This document shows positions 19,156 through 28,326 of a DNA stretch of 64,000 nt, piece by piece; within the stretch, counting starts at the first letter, position 1, and every line of letters begins with the position of its first letter. Source of the stretch: Chitinophagales bacterium 33-2 (lineage in GTDB: Bacteria; Bacteroidota; Bacteroidia; Chitinophagales; Chitinophagaceae). The stretch lies in NCBI GenBank assembly GCA_002050435.1, contig MWYV01000034.1:22988-86987 (forward strand). The letters are read 5' to 3'. The position numbers and the translations under genes were made by a program. The notes beneath the pieces were generated by a model, which saw only the letters and a program-made list of their open reading frames with translations, had not been told where the DNA came from and did no database searches.

Positions 19156-19576
19156 GATTATTAGAATTCTGCTTGTTGAAGACGACCAGCTTGATGCCAT
19201 GGATATCAGACGTTCTCTTGATAAACTGAACATCCTTTATAAGATGATCGTTGCGAAAAACGGTGAAGAGGCCCTTGAAGTTTTAAATGGAAATCACGAG
19301 GAGCATTTCGATGAGTTACCCGATATGGTGCTGATCGACATTAATATGCCAAGAATGAATGGTATTGAGCTGTTGAACACCATTCGTAACACTGAAGAAT
19401 GGAAAGAACTTAAGTGCTTTATTATTACGACTTCCGATGAAAAGGTTGATAAGGAAAGGGCAAATGAACTGGGTGTTTCAGGATATATTATCAAACCATT
19501 TAAGGTAAATTCGTCTTCTCTTGATTCTTTCAACCTGATGATTGACCTGATGAATATGAAAGCAGGAAGTTTATAA
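19148..19576 (+). CDS. Response regulator coupled to the CHASE3 kinase
   Basis: 142 residues, receiver only. It has LLVEDDQLDA, phospho-acceptor Asp in LIDINMPRMNG, ITTSDEK at the Thr position and IIKPFK with the conserved Lys. Its ATG lies inside the last codons of the kinase gene (8-bp overlap), making it the best candidate as that kinase's direct partner. It lacks a DNA-binding output. It resembles Rcp1-type receivers that pair with phytochrome-like kinases, although this kinase has CHASE3, not a phytochrome domain. Confidence 0.9.
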   Translation: MNKIIRILLVEDDQLDAMDIRRSLDKLNILYKMIVAKNGEEALEVLNGNHEEHFDELPDMVLIDINMPRMNGIELLNTIRNTEEWKELKCFIITTSDEKVDKERANELGVSGYIIKPFKVNSSSLDSFNLMIDLMNMKAGSL

Positions 19577-19595
19577 AATAAGATACAGGTTAATG

Positions 19596-21194
19596 TTAGT
19601 TGGTAAACAATCGTTCCGCCATTCTTTTATCATGTCCATAAATGTCATCCCTGAAATGCAGTACACCCTTACTGTCTACCCATGCCGTAAAATAGGAGAT
19701 GATCACAGGAACAGGCTCTTTCAGTGTCACCCATTTTTCACTCCCTGCATTCATCAGCGCATCGATCTTTGCATCGGTGAATGAAGGATCATTTCTTAAC
19801 AGGTAAGCCGCGAGTTTCGTGGGTGCTTCCAGCCTGATACACCCGTGACTATATGCACGTTGTTCCCTCGAAAAAAGCGATTTAGCAGGGGTATCATGAA
19901 AATATATGGCATAACTGTTAGGAAAAATAAACTTTACCTTCCCTAATGCATTGCCTGGTCCGGGTTTTTGCCTGATCTGAGGAATACCATTCGATGTACC
20001 AGTTTGTTCCATATTATTCTGGCTGAGGTATCCGGGATTTTTCTGCATGGCAGGCATGATCTCCTTCCTTATAATGCTGTTGGGTATATTCCAGTAAGGA
20101 CTGAATACGACATATTTTAATTCATCATTGAATACAACTGTCCGGTTTGCAGCAGTTCCCACTACCACATTCATATCGAACACCTTTTCCCCTTTTTCAA
20201 ATACATGGAGTTTGTAATCTGGAATATTTACAATCAGCCGGTCGCCTTCAGGTTCTTTTGGCATCCAGCGCATTCTTTCCAAATTGATCAGGATCTGTTC
20301 GATCCTGTTTTTCATAGGTACATTCAGCTCTTTTAAAGTGGCAGGACCAATTACGCCATCTGCCAGGAGGCCAAACCTGTTTTGCGCGTGTTTAACCGCA
20401 ATTTCCAGTTCAGCATCAAAAAAAGGATGCTGATCATTGGTTTTCAGATCACCAAATGAAAACAATATTTGTTTTACCTGGAGAATGGCTGCCGCACTAT
20501 CGCCTTTTCTTAAAACTTTTTTGTCGCCCGTATGAATGATCAGCGCTGCATGGTTTTTTTGGAGATCATAATAGACCAGAAGCTGTTCCTTCAGTCTGTG
20601 ATAATTTACATTCAATGGCACCCATGCATCCAGATTTCTGCCTTTTGTGGCGATTAAGGTATCCAGGAGCTTCAGGGCATCAACTTTTTTACGTGGGATA
20701 TGCCACTGCAATTCTTTTGGATCCACTTTTCCTTCAAATGCATGGGCGGCATATTCAAAAAAATGGCGGGTAAGCTGCAATTCGGTTTTCGTAAGGACTT
20801 CGGCACTCAGTTTTGCATCTGACTCATCCATCAATAACTGCATCTGCTGGTGCAATTGTTTGTCCACGAGTGAACTATCGCCGGAATACCGGGTAAAGCT
20901 GATGTGCAGGTTCCAGAAGGCAGCAGCCTGTTCTGCCAGTCCATCCTCGGTAAACCAGGCGAACTGGAAATTACGGTTATTATAAAATTCCCTCATGTTT
21001 GACGCTCCAGCTTCATCAAGGTTTGTCTCTTTAATAAAGACCTCCAGTTGAAGGCTATCAAGAAAAAGATCCGAAAAGGCATTGGAAATATTAATGGAAC
21101 GATCTCTGAACACGGGCAATACCGTTTCTGTTTTCTCACGGCAACTCGTCAGCCCAGCATGTAACAACATACAAATAATGATCAATATCCTCAT
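19596..21194 (-). CDS. L,D-transpeptidase (YcbB/LdtD-like lipoprotein)
   Basis: 532 residues from the ATG at 21194. A lipoprotein-type leader ends in LTSC (Cys at about residue 18), so the protein is likely lipid-anchored in the envelope. The order is an N-terminal scaffold, a peptidoglycan-binding domain (FGLLADGVIGPATLKEL, about 265-290), and a YkuD catalytic domain with HDTPAKSLFS and SHGCIRLEAP, where the Cys is the nucleophile. The arrangement matches YcbB-type enzymes that form 3-3 crosslinks in peptidoglycan. Monocistronic and convergent with the kinase operon. Confidence 0.9.
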   Translation of the reverse strand: MRILIIICMLLHAGLTSCREKTETVLPVFRDRSINISNAFSDLFLDSLQLEVFIKETNLDEAGASNMREFYNNRNFQFAWFTEDGLAEQAAAFWNLHISFTRYSGDSSLVDKQLHQQMQLLMDESDAKLSAEVLTKTELQLTRHFFEYAAHAFEGKVDPKELQWHIPRKKVDALKLLDTLIATKGRNLDAWVPLNVNYHRLKEQLLVYYDLQKNHAALIIHTGDKKVLRKGDSAAAILQVKQILFSFGDLKTNDQHPFFDAELEIAVKHAQNRFGLLADGVIGPATLKELNVPMKNRIEQILINLERMRWMPKEPEGDRLIVNIPDYKLHVFEKGEKVFDMNVVVGTAANRTVVFNDELKYVVFSPYWNIPNSIIRKEIMPAMQKNPGYLSQNNMEQTGTSNGIPQIRQKPGPGNALGKVKFIFPNSYAIYFHDTPAKSLFSREQRAYSHGCIRLEAPTKLAAYLLRNDPSFTDAKIDALMNAGSEKWVTLKEPVPVIISYFTAWVDSKGVLHFRDDIYGHDKRMAERLFTN

Positions 21195-21404
21195 GAATTT
21201 ATTAGTGTAAATATCCTGCCAACAGATGAGGTGCAACAGCATCAAGGCCTGCACCTGCTCATTTTTAACCTTAATTAATCAAATGATTTTTTAACAGGTC
21301 ATTGGACCCCACGAAAGGGATTAGCCAAGGTTTTTCGCTGAATTAGCTGATTTTAAACGATTTTTGCAAGGTCACGGATTTCAAATTAAAAATTTCCTTT
21401 AGTT

Positions 21405-22142
21405 GTGGTATTGATTCTTTTATTTTTTATTGCTCACTGGTATTTATCACTATTTGCGCAATCTTTTTTCCATCACCGTTATGCAGCCCACTGCGCATTT
21501 ACGATGACCCGATTCTGGGAAAAATTCTTTTATGTGTATTCTTACATCACTCAGGGTTCCTCTTATATGAGTCCCAGGGTTTATGGCATTCTTCACCGGA
21601 TCCATCATGCATACACAGATACAGAAAATGATCCCCATTCTCCTTCGTACGATAAAAACCTGGTGGCCATGATGTGGAGAACCAGTATTACATATGTAAA
21701 TATATTAAAGAACCGTGTTCCTGTGGAAGAACGCTTTACCAGGAATGTACCTGAATGGCGCTGGCTCGACTGGTGGGGAAATACATGGTATTCGCGGATT
21801 TTGTGGAGTGGGGTTTATGTATGGTTTTATGTGGCTTTTGCACCTTCAGCGTGGTGGTATCTCCTGATTCCTTTTCACATTCTTATGGGGCCTTTGCACG
21901 GTATGATCATTAACTGGTTTGCTCATAAATATGGCTCCACCAATTTTGAAACCGGCAATACTTCTAAAAACCTTTTTAAAGTGGATCTGTTGATGTTGGG
22001 CGAAGGCTACCACAATAACCATCACAAGTTTCCATCCCGTACAAATTTTGCATATCAAAAAGGAGAATTCGATCCTGTTTATCCTGTTGTAAAATTATTC
22101 AGTAAACTCAGGATCATCAGAGTCATTAACACAAAGGCATAA
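21405..22142 (+). CDS. Acyl-CoA/acyl-lipid desaturase (Delta9-type)
   Basis: 245 residues, a membrane fatty acid desaturase. The histidine boxes are HHRYAAH, HRIHH and HNNHH, and three to four hydrophobic segments surround them. This is the SCD/Ole1-like class common in Bacteroidota, distinct from the DES1-like enzyme at 8.1 kb. It probably makes monounsaturated acyl chains. The frame begins with GTG and has no ATG before the first histidine box, so GTG (or the TTG two codons on) is the likely start. The upstream 210 bp holds its promoter. Confidence 0.88.
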   Translation: MVLILLFFIAHWYLSLFAQSFFHHRYAAHCAFTMTRFWEKFFYVYSYITQGSSYMSPRVYGILHRIHHAYTDTENDPHSPSYDKNLVAMMWRTSITYVNILKNRVPVEERFTRNVPEWRWLDWWGNTWYSRILWSGVYVWFYVAFAPSAWWYLLIPFHILMGPLHGMIINWFAHKYGSTNFETGNTSKNLFKVDLLMLGEGYHNNHHKFPSRTNFAYQKGEFDPVYPVVKLFSKLRIIRVINTKA

Positions 22143-22172
22143 GTATTTAAAAGGATCGTATCCATCCATATT

Positions 22173-22439
22173 ATGGCAATATTTTTTTCAAAAGTGATCA
22201 AGGCAGGGGAGCGGCAACGGGAATTTAATTTCAGGAAGCTTTCACAATCTAACGACCTGAATTTCCAGGTTGACGTACCGGATGATAAAGGAAACAGGGT
22301 CAACTTCCAGATGTCAAGAAATGAAGAAGGGAAATGGATCACTTCAACACCTTCCTTACCTGTATGGATACAGCATGTTGAAGAAATACTCAATGAGGCC
22401 ATAATAGAGCAGACAAAAGAACCGGAACGAAGGAAATAA
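22173..22439 (+). CDS. Small hypothetical protein
   Basis: 88 residues, ATG start 30 bp after the desaturase gene, so probably co-transcribed with it. Charged and soluble in character, with no leader or membrane segment. The core FNFRKLSQSNDLNFQVDVPDDKGN reads like a small beta-rich fold. I do not recognise the family. Codon use looks like that of its neighbours, so I consider it a real gene. Confidence 0.65.
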   Translation: MAIFFSKVIKAGERQREFNFRKLSQSNDLNFQVDVPDDKGNRVNFQMSRNEEGKWITSTPSLPVWIQHVEEILNEAIIEQTKEPERRK

Positions 22440-22483
22440 CGCGGCAGCAACCAACCGGGCTGCTTATAAGATGAATCAATATT

Positions 22484-22918
22484 ATGTCTATAGCCATTCA
22501 CAATGAACAGGAAGCTGCGGTAGCGATATTATTTTCTGCGGCCATGCATCCTTCAAAAATAATTTCTGAGCAGCAGATCGAACACCTGTCGAGGGCCATT
22601 GTTTTATGTTCCAGATTTCGCGGTCATGAACTGAATGAACTTACAAAAAAAGCAATCAGTTTACAGGCAACAAATGAACCCAAAGACATCATTGAATTTG
22701 CTGCTGGTTTTATTGAAGAAGAATTCCGCGAAACACTGCTTGCAATGGTAAGCGAAGTTGTTTTGCTGGATGGACGAATTGATGATGACAGGTCCAATAT
22801 GTTTGCCATGCTGGCTTTATATCTTGATATATCGCTTGAGCGCATGAAAATGATACTGGCCACATACCTGATAAGGAATAAGTGGAATGTACAGATCGTG
22901 GATAAAATGGAATCCTGA
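22484..22918 (+). CDS. TerB-like helical protein
   Basis: 144 residues, predicted almost all helical. The C-terminal part AMVSEVVLLDGRIDDDRSNMFAMLALYLDI resembles the metal-binding loop region of TerB/DjlA-type domains (acidic pairs after a DG turn). TerB-like domains occur in tellurite-resistance and other envelope-stress systems. No other ter genes are seen here, so a specific role cannot be claimed. It follows the small protein by 44 bp on the same strand. Confidence 0.55.
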   Translation: MSIAIHNEQEAAVAILFSAAMHPSKIISEQQIEHLSRAIVLCSRFRGHELNELTKKAISLQATNEPKDIIEFAAGFIEEEFRETLLAMVSEVVLLDGRIDDDRSNMFAMLALYLDISLERMKMILATYLIRNKWNVQIVDKMES

Positions 22919-23389
22919 TCAGAGGAAGGCAACAAAACGGCCGTTGATAAAATATTTCTCTTTTACAATAGAAGGTTTGGTCCAGTCAAGTTTTAAAATG
23001 GCGCTGATAGACGAAACCAGATCGCTGTAATTGGAAGGTTTGATAAAAAAAAGATCAGCGCCCATTTCATAGGCGGTATCAATATTGGCAGGTCTCGAAG
23101 TACTGGAAAAGATAACAATAGGTATATCTTTTAAAACAAGGTTATTCCTGATCTCGGTAAGGCATTCCAAACCATTTTTGCATGGCATATCCAGATCAAG
23201 AAAAATAAATTCAGGAATGAAGTGTTTCAGCAATGAAAGAAGTTCATCGCCATTTTCTACGATTGTAAGGTTAATGGTTGGCTTAACCTGGTTAAGTGCA
23301 TCTTTAAAGAAATCATGATCATCGCGATCATCATCGGCGAGGATAATAGATTTTATGTCTAAATCCCGGGCTGGTTTCGTATGGCTCAT
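22919..23389 (-). CDS. Single-domain response regulator
   Basis: 156 residues from the ATG at 23389. Receiver only: ILADDDRDD, phospho-acceptor Asp in FLDLDMPCKNG, FSSTSRP at the Thr/Ser position and FFIKPSN with the Lys. A short basic extension follows the receiver. It abuts the end of the TerB-like gene with no gap (convergent). No kinase is adjacent. Confidence 0.88.
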   Translation of the reverse strand: MSHTKPARDLDIKSIILADDDRDDHDFFKDALNQVKPTINLTIVENGDELLSLLKHFIPEFIFLDLDMPCKNGLECLTEIRNNLVLKDIPIVIFSSTSRPANIDTAYEMGADLFFIKPSNYSDLVSSISAILKLDWTKPSIVKEKYFINGRFVAFL

Positions 23390-23493
23390 CTTATTTTGCA
23401 AGGGTCGTGGGGATAAAGTTATTAAAATAAAGTTTTTAGAAAAGCATTTTATTTGGGGTGCGTCCCCTGGTTGATAAATTATAAAAAAGAATT

Positions 23494-23808
23494 ATGGTAT
23501 TTGGAAATTGGGAAATAAGTGAAAAAAATATTGCGTTTAAAGGTGATGGATATAATAAGTTTGAAATCCCTCTTCAGGAATTAAATAGAGTGGTTGTTGA
23601 CCGGAATGGCGACATATTTTATGATTGGATCCTGCTCGCAACAGAAGAGGACTGGCTTACGCAGGATGATTTGTATGATCTTAATTTTGCTTTTGTGTAT
23701 GCAATCGGAAAATATACCATGGATTTTAATTATAATGTTTTTGATGCTACACTGGCTGAACAGTTTGAAAAATTTGATGAGGAAGAGGATGATGAAGATA
23801 ATTTCTAA
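23494..23808 (+). CDS. Small acidic hypothetical protein
   Basis: 104 residues with an ATG start. The N-terminal part is beta-rich (MVFGNWEISEKNIAFKGDG) and includes an EDWLTQDDLYDLNFAF segment. The tail is strongly acidic (FDEEEDDEDNF). No leader or membrane segment is seen. The family is not recognised. The sequence looks natural (good hydrophobic pattern, no repeats), so I accept it as a gene. It lies in a run of small orphan proteins. Confidence 0.6.
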   Translation: MVFGNWEISEKNIAFKGDGYNKFEIPLQELNRVVVDRNGDIFYDWILLATEEDWLTQDDLYDLNFAFVYAIGKYTMDFNYNVFDATLAEQFEKFDEEEDDEDNF

Positions 23809-23967
23809 CTGGTCTGCCCTGGAACTACAATAAAAATCAGGCCACCGCCTTTCGTGTTTTTAAACCTCTATCTGGCGGATTTTACCTGATAAAAATTCCA
23901 TCTGGCCGCATTATTTTTAAAAAACCGGTAATTTTTGAATAACTTGAATCTAAATCCAAAGCTCCAT

Positions 23968-24225
23968 ATGCAGATCAAAGAATTCAAATATCAGACGAAA
24001 CAAACCAAAACCTCCCTACTTGCCTGCCATGGTGTTTTTCTTGCCAGGCGATCCGAAGGTGCATTTGCTGTATTCCTTTTCCAGGTGGAAGGTTTTTATG
24101 TTGAAATGTTCTATGATGAAACAGAAGCTGAAATCGGTTACATCCGTTCGTTCAGTTCTGTTGAAGAACTTACTCCTTATTTAAATGCGATCGACCTTTC
24201 TGAAATTTTCGAAAAACGCAATTAA
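23968..24225 (+). CDS. Small hypothetical protein, paralogue of 7722-7973
   Basis: 85 residues from the ATG at 23968; the TTG at 23935 is an alternative. It shares the MxxxEF start, the FxVxxFYVExxY core and the LxPYLxxIDL end with the protein at 7722-7973, so the two are paralogues in one genome region. No known domain is recognised. The central aromatic FYVEMFYDETEAEI segment looks like a beta hairpin. Cytosolic by default. Confidence 0.65.
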   Translation: MQIKEFKYQTKQTKTSLLACHGVFLARRSEGAFAVFLFQVEGFYVEMFYDETEAEIGYIRSFSSVEELTPYLNAIDLSEIFEKRN

Positions 24226-24275
24226 TTTCTATTTTCCTGCTGAGTCTGTGGCCTTGTTTTTGCATTTGGTAAAAC

Positions 24276-24623
24276 ATGCCAACCAAAAAACTCGCCATTG
24301 AGAAACAGCAAGGTCTTTGCGCTAATGATCCTTTCGGAAATTTCGTTTCCATTCCAAAATCAATTAAAAATTTTGACGGACAATCTTTTGGCTTCAATGA
24401 ATTATCAGAAGAGGCTATGGAAACCATAAGTGTACCGCTCATGATATTGGAAATGCCTGAACAGCATGAGATCAGTTTTTACTATTATAAATTATTTGGA
24501 AGTACAGGCCTGTTGATAGGTGTTGTGAGGCAGGGAAATGAATTTAAAGCTGTGTTCGGACAAAAGAACCCGCAGGGACCACAATTAAGCCAGTTATATA
24601 AGAAGGCCCGGTTTATCCATTAA
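24276..24623 (+). CDS. Small hypothetical protein
   Basis: 115 residues, ATG start 50 bp after the previous small gene. Unrecognised. Features are a conserved-looking FGNFVSIPKSIKNFDG stretch and a beta-strand pair ISFYYYKLFGSTGLLIGVVRQGNEF. No leader or membrane segment. It may be co-transcribed with 23968-24225. Confidence 0.6.
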   Translation: MPTKKLAIEKQQGLCANDPFGNFVSIPKSIKNFDGQSFGFNELSEEAMETISVPLMILEMPEQHEISFYYYKLFGSTGLLIGVVRQGNEFKAVFGQKNPQGPQLSQLYKKARFIH

Positions 24624-24629
24624 TTAGCA

Positions 24630-24941
24630 TCAAATATTTTCATAACTGAATACTTTATCCGTGGTTTCAATTACCATTGCCTGGTATTCATTCATGGCTT
24701 GAGTTAATTCTTCATCCGAAAATTTACCCGTGAGTGTATAATTGTTTGTATTCATCAGGTAACCAGAGGAAACTTTTTGGGAATACTTTGCCATTTGAAT
24801 AAGACATTGGAATTTCAGGGTTCGTTTCTCCATCGGAGATAAGGGTTTTTGTAAAGCTATATAAAAATGACCCCGAACATAAATCATTTTTGGAAATAAA
24901 TTTAAAGTTCTCCACAGCATCTTTACCTTATCAGTCTGCAT
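24630..24941 (-). CDS. Small hypothetical protein
   Basis: 103 residues with an ATG start, convergent with 24276-24623 (6-bp gap). The C-terminal half (GYLMNTNNYTLTGKFSDEELTQAMNEYQAM) looks like a folded domain. The N terminus is less convincing, and an internal ATG (MIYVRGHF) could be the start. Unrecognised; moderate confidence that it is real. Confidence 0.45.
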   Translation of the reverse strand: MQTDKVKMLWRTLNLFPKMIYVRGHFYIALQKPLSPMEKRTLKFQCLIQMAKYSQKVSSGYLMNTNNYTLTGKFSDEELTQAMNEYQAMVIETTDKVFSYENI

Positions 24942-24968
24942 GTCTCCAGGCTACCTGTTACTCATACG

Positions 24969-24998
24969 AATAAAAGGCAGGAATTCCTGCCTTTTATT
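24969..24998. terminator. Bidirectional terminator (30-bp perfect palindrome)
   Basis: AATAAAAGGCAGGAA is followed directly by its exact reverse complement, giving 15-bp arms with A/T runs at both ends. It lies just past the end of the minus-strand lipoprotein gene at 25051 and upstream of the 24941 start. It should terminate the metal-uptake operon on the minus strand. Confidence 0.8.
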
Positions 24999-25050
24999 CT
25001 GCTTATCCTGAAATTATAATTGGATTGCCGGAATGTTCCCGGCCGGAAAT

Positions 25051-25608
25051 TTAATTTACTACTGTATTAAAAGTTACTTCAATATCAGTTGAAGATTTAT
25101 TGCTGTTAACAGGGTCAGACACGGCTTTATTGGGTGGATTACCACTGTAATGCCTTAATACGATCTTCATGGTTCCATTGGCTGCATTTCCAGTTGACCA
25201 CACGCTGTTCAATCCAAGGGGAATGTTTGCTCCATCAAGGTCAAGTCCTGTTACCTGGATATTACCTGATGCGGAAGGTTCAAAATAAAACCGGTGTGCC
25301 TCGGCTTCTCCAGAAATTTCAGTTGTAAGATTAGCAGGTGGGTTCAATGTTTTATTGAATAATTCAAGGGAAACATTATACACTGTATTTGCAGCCAGTT
25401 GAATGGCGTCAACTGTTGGTGCAATTCCTCCCGGGCCATCCGGATCATCAAAACTAAACGTTGAAGTTGCACCACCGCCTACCGGGGTGAGTTTTACTGA
25501 AAGTGTGGTGATCACTTCTTCATCATTACCTTCTCCATCGTCTTTTTCACATGCGGAAAAAATAAAAGTCATGGAGAGCAATGCTAATAAGAAACGATTC
25601 TGCTTCAT
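25051..25608 (-). CDS. Lipoprotein at the end of the TonB-receptor operon
   Basis: 185 residues. The leader ends in a lipobox (FIFSAC, Cys at about 20) and is followed by acidic EKDDGEGNDEE, a pattern compatible with surface export of Bacteroidota lipoproteins. The rest is beta-rich with Thr/Asn repeats. It is 17 bp downstream of the TonB receptor and transcribed with it, so it probably acts with the receptor as a surface partner. The family is not recognised by name. A palindromic terminator follows. Confidence 0.75.
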   Translation of the reverse strand: MKQNRFLLALLSMTFIFSACEKDDGEGNDEEVITTLSVKLTPVGGGATSTFSFDDPDGPGGIAPTVDAIQLAANTVYNVSLELFNKTLNPPANLTTEISGEAEAHRFYFEPSASGNIQVTGLDLDGANIPLGLNSVWSTGNAANGTMKIVLRHYSGNPPNKAVSDPVNSNKSSTDIEVTFNTVVN

Positions 25609-25625
25609 AGTCTGAAATTTAAAAA

Positions 25626-27953
25626 TTAAAAAGTTTGATTAATTGGGATCCGCAGTCTGAACTGGATGTTTCTTCCTGCTTCATCTGTGAAATAACGCAT
25701 CGCGTTGAGGTAGTCTCTGTAAGTTGTATTTAAAATATTCCTAAGTCCAATGCCAAAAATGAGGGGAAATTTGCCGGCGAGCACACTTAACGAAACATCT
25801 GCATTCCATAAGAAATAGCCGGAAGGGGGTAACTTATAATCCTGTTTCCCGTTGCTTTCATCTGGAACACGTGTCTGTTCCCATACATAGATTGCTTCGG
25901 TGGAAATGTATGCGTTTTTTATTTTTTTCCTGTCTGTCAAATTATAAATGAATTCAGATTGGAACCTGTCAGATGGCATACGTATCAGCCAGTCGTTTAT
26001 GTTATTGTTCTTTGCACGCAGGAGTGAATATTTGTTATTCCATTCAAAATTTTGAAAAGGCCTGAAGGAAGCCAGCAGGTCAAAACCACGCAAACGCACA
26101 TCGGCCTGTTCATACACATTTTTAGGGAAGGCACCTGCAATCGTTAACACAGGTTCATCAGGTTTAGGCTGCAGGTAAATAAAATTTTTGATATTATTAT
26201 TATAAAAACTGCCTTCAAGTATCACATTCCCTGATTCACTTGTAAATGTGTTGTTGAATGAAAAATTTAAAGACCTTTCCGGTTTCAGATCCCGGTTGCC
26301 TTGTTCATAGGTTGATGTGCCGTGATGAATACCATTACTCAATAATTCATTTACATGCGGCGCCCTGTTTGACAATGTAAGGGTTCCGTTAACGCGCCAA
26401 TGTTCGTCGATCCTGTTTCCGATATTTAAGGAAGATGCAAAAGTGGTGTATTGGAAATCGTTTTTTTCCTGCACGGCGCCACCTCCTGTGATCCTGCTTG
26501 TGCTGATATTTTTATGATCGATCCTGATCCCGGCCTGCGCATCCCATGCAAGATGATTCCACCGCTCTATATGATACAGCCCCCAGCTGTTGCTGTTGTA
26601 ATCAGGAATAAAATACCTGCCTGAATACCGGTTCTGCTGCTGCATGGCAGTAAGGCCAGTTATCCTGTTGAAATGTACAGGTCCTGCAGTCTCCCAGGTC
26701 AATTCTTCTGTAACAGTGAAAATGCCCAGGTCGAGTTGTGGTCTTGTAGTTGTTTGGGAACGGGTAACATCAAACTCTTGCCGGTCGTTGAATTGAGCAG
26801 CAAGTAAAAAACTAAACCGGTGATTTCCTGCGGTTTGAAAAACGGATCTTGATTTAACCAGGTGGTGTTGCACCCGCTGGTAAGGTCTCCCAATCCTGTA
26901 AGTATTTTCTCCTGTAAAAACCGGGTCAGGTTTATCCGAAGCAATAGCGGCTTCCAGGTCTGTCAGATTGCCTATATGAGAACCTTCAAACAATCCGATC
27001 CTGGTGTCAAAAAAACTATAATACAATTCGGATATAAACCTGTTCTTCCTGTACACACCCGACAGCGAAAAGTTTTTTTCTTCATTCCCGGTGTTGTTCA
27101 ATCGGTAATGCGGAGTGGTGGTATTGGCGCCTTTTTTTAAAGTTCCCTGTAAACGATAAGTAAATTCAGGACGTTTGGTCAGTTGTTGTTCGTATTGTGC
27201 TGATACAACGTATTGCCTGTTATTGGAAAAGTAAACCGTATTCAATTCGGCCTGGTAACCGGGAAGGTTTCTTAACGGCCTTGGATCAACAAGGATCACA
27301 CCACCAATGGCATCGGAACCATAACGTAATTCTTCAACACCTTTGATTACGGTGAGCCTGTTGGCAATAAAAGGATCGATCTCAGGTGCATGTTCATTTC
27401 CCCATTGTTGTCCTTCCTGGCGCACTCCATTGTTGATGGTGAGGATACGGCTTCCATGCAGGCCATGTATAACAGGTTTAGAAATGGTGGCACCGGTTTG
27501 AAGCATACTTACGCCATTGATCCGGCTTAATGCTTCACCTAGCGTTTGACCCCTGGTCTCCTCAAGTTCCCTTCCGCTTAATTCCTTTTTTATTCCGGTG
27601 ACCTGGTGTGTGCGTTGTGCGGAAACAGTGATGCCTGATAGCGTATTTTGCAACAAAGGAAGATCAATGTCCAGGTGACGGTTTCCATATACAGAGATAC
27701 TTTGAAAAATAGAGTCCTGCTGGTTATACACTACCCGAATGGTATAATTACCATTACATAGAGAATCAAAAACAAAGTCACCCCTGTTATTTGTGATTTT
27801 TACCCGATTCAATTCAACAATTGTAATCGTTGCCCTGTCCAGGTTCTCATGTGTAAATGAATTGTGCACATGACCTGATAACCTGGAAACACATTCCTGT
27901 GCATTCGAATAAAAAGAGAGGAATGCAAAAAGCAAACAAATAAAATATTTCAA
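25626..27953 (-). CDS. TonB-dependent receptor, possibly for zinc or another metal
   Basis: 775 residues. The signal peptide is MKYFICLLFAFLSFYSNAQ. A carboxypeptidase-regulatory-like domain (about 25-110) is followed by a plug with LGEALSRINGVSML and GLHGSRILTINNGVR, then a 22-strand-type barrel ending in an aromatic C terminus (INQTF). The plug motif QQWGNEHAPEIDPF is one I associate with ZnuD-like metal receptors, and a MerC-like protein is encoded in the same operon, so metal uptake is the inferred role. The start is TTG: no in-frame ATG precedes the leader. Confidence 0.85.
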   Translation of the reverse strand: MKYFICLLFAFLSFYSNAQECVSRLSGHVHNSFTHENLDRATITIVELNRVKITNNRGDFVFDSLCNGNYTIRVVYNQQDSIFQSISVYGNRHLDIDLPLLQNTLSGITVSAQRTHQVTGIKKELSGRELEETRGQTLGEALSRINGVSMLQTGATISKPVIHGLHGSRILTINNGVRQEGQQWGNEHAPEIDPFIANRLTVIKGVEELRYGSDAIGGVILVDPRPLRNLPGYQAELNTVYFSNNRQYVVSAQYEQQLTKRPEFTYRLQGTLKKGANTTTPHYRLNNTGNEEKNFSLSGVYRKNRFISELYYSFFDTRIGLFEGSHIGNLTDLEAAIASDKPDPVFTGENTYRIGRPYQRVQHHLVKSRSVFQTAGNHRFSFLLAAQFNDRQEFDVTRSQTTTRPQLDLGIFTVTEELTWETAGPVHFNRITGLTAMQQQNRYSGRYFIPDYNSNSWGLYHIERWNHLAWDAQAGIRIDHKNISTSRITGGGAVQEKNDFQYTTFASSLNIGNRIDEHWRVNGTLTLSNRAPHVNELLSNGIHHGTSTYEQGNRDLKPERSLNFSFNNTFTSESGNVILEGSFYNNNIKNFIYLQPKPDEPVLTIAGAFPKNVYEQADVRLRGFDLLASFRPFQNFEWNNKYSLLRAKNNNINDWLIRMPSDRFQSEFIYNLTDRKKIKNAYISTEAIYVWEQTRVPDESNGKQDYKLPPSGYFLWNADVSLSVLAGKFPLIFGIGLRNILNTTYRDYLNAMRYFTDEAGRNIQFRLRIPINQTF

Positions 27954-27985
27954 ATTCTGACATTTAGGATGATCAATAATGGTAG

Positions 27986-28324
27986 CTATGCAATAAGTGC
28001 AGGCGGACCTTTATTATCCCTTGAAAGAATATGTCTGAAGAGGTAAAACGGTAAGTCAACTGAAAATTCAATCGCATTTTCAGGTACAAAACCAAAATTT
28101 ATTAAACTGGGGTACCACGTAAAGGGTGATTCAACAACCAGGTTCTGGAAATGACAATTGATCCCTGCATTGTTTACTGATGTTGCGTGGTTGATGGTAG
28201 TTAAAGAATCGTCTGTATGATCTGCAATAAGATCATGAAAATATTTTTTAGGTGTGATGCTGATCAAAAATAAAAGCATCAGCACCAGTGAAAAGAGCGA
28301 TTTTATGTGATCTGTCTTCTTCAA
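27986..28324 (-). CDS. Small secreted or membrane-anchored protein of the metal operon
   Basis: 112 residues beginning with a hydrophobic segment (residues about 8-24, SLFSLVLMLLFLISI). The rest holds several His residues and one Cys (YFHDLIADHTDD, INCHFQN) and ends in KGPPALIA. The start appears to be TTG, 2 bp after the MerC-like stop, so the genes are coupled. Small His-bearing proteins like this often accompany metal receptors; binding is inferred only. Unrecognised by name. Confidence 0.6.
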   Translation of the reverse strand: MKKTDHIKSLFSLVLMLLFLISITPKKYFHDLIADHTDDSLTTINHATSVNNAGINCHFQNLVVESPFTWYPSLINFGFVPENAIEFSVDLPFYLFRHILSRDNKGPPALIA

Positions 28325-28326
28325 AT

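Noticed and set aside
22484-22918. A tellurite-resistance operon around the TerB-like gene
   Set aside because: No terC, terD or terZ-like genes are nearby; a single TerB-like fold is not enough.
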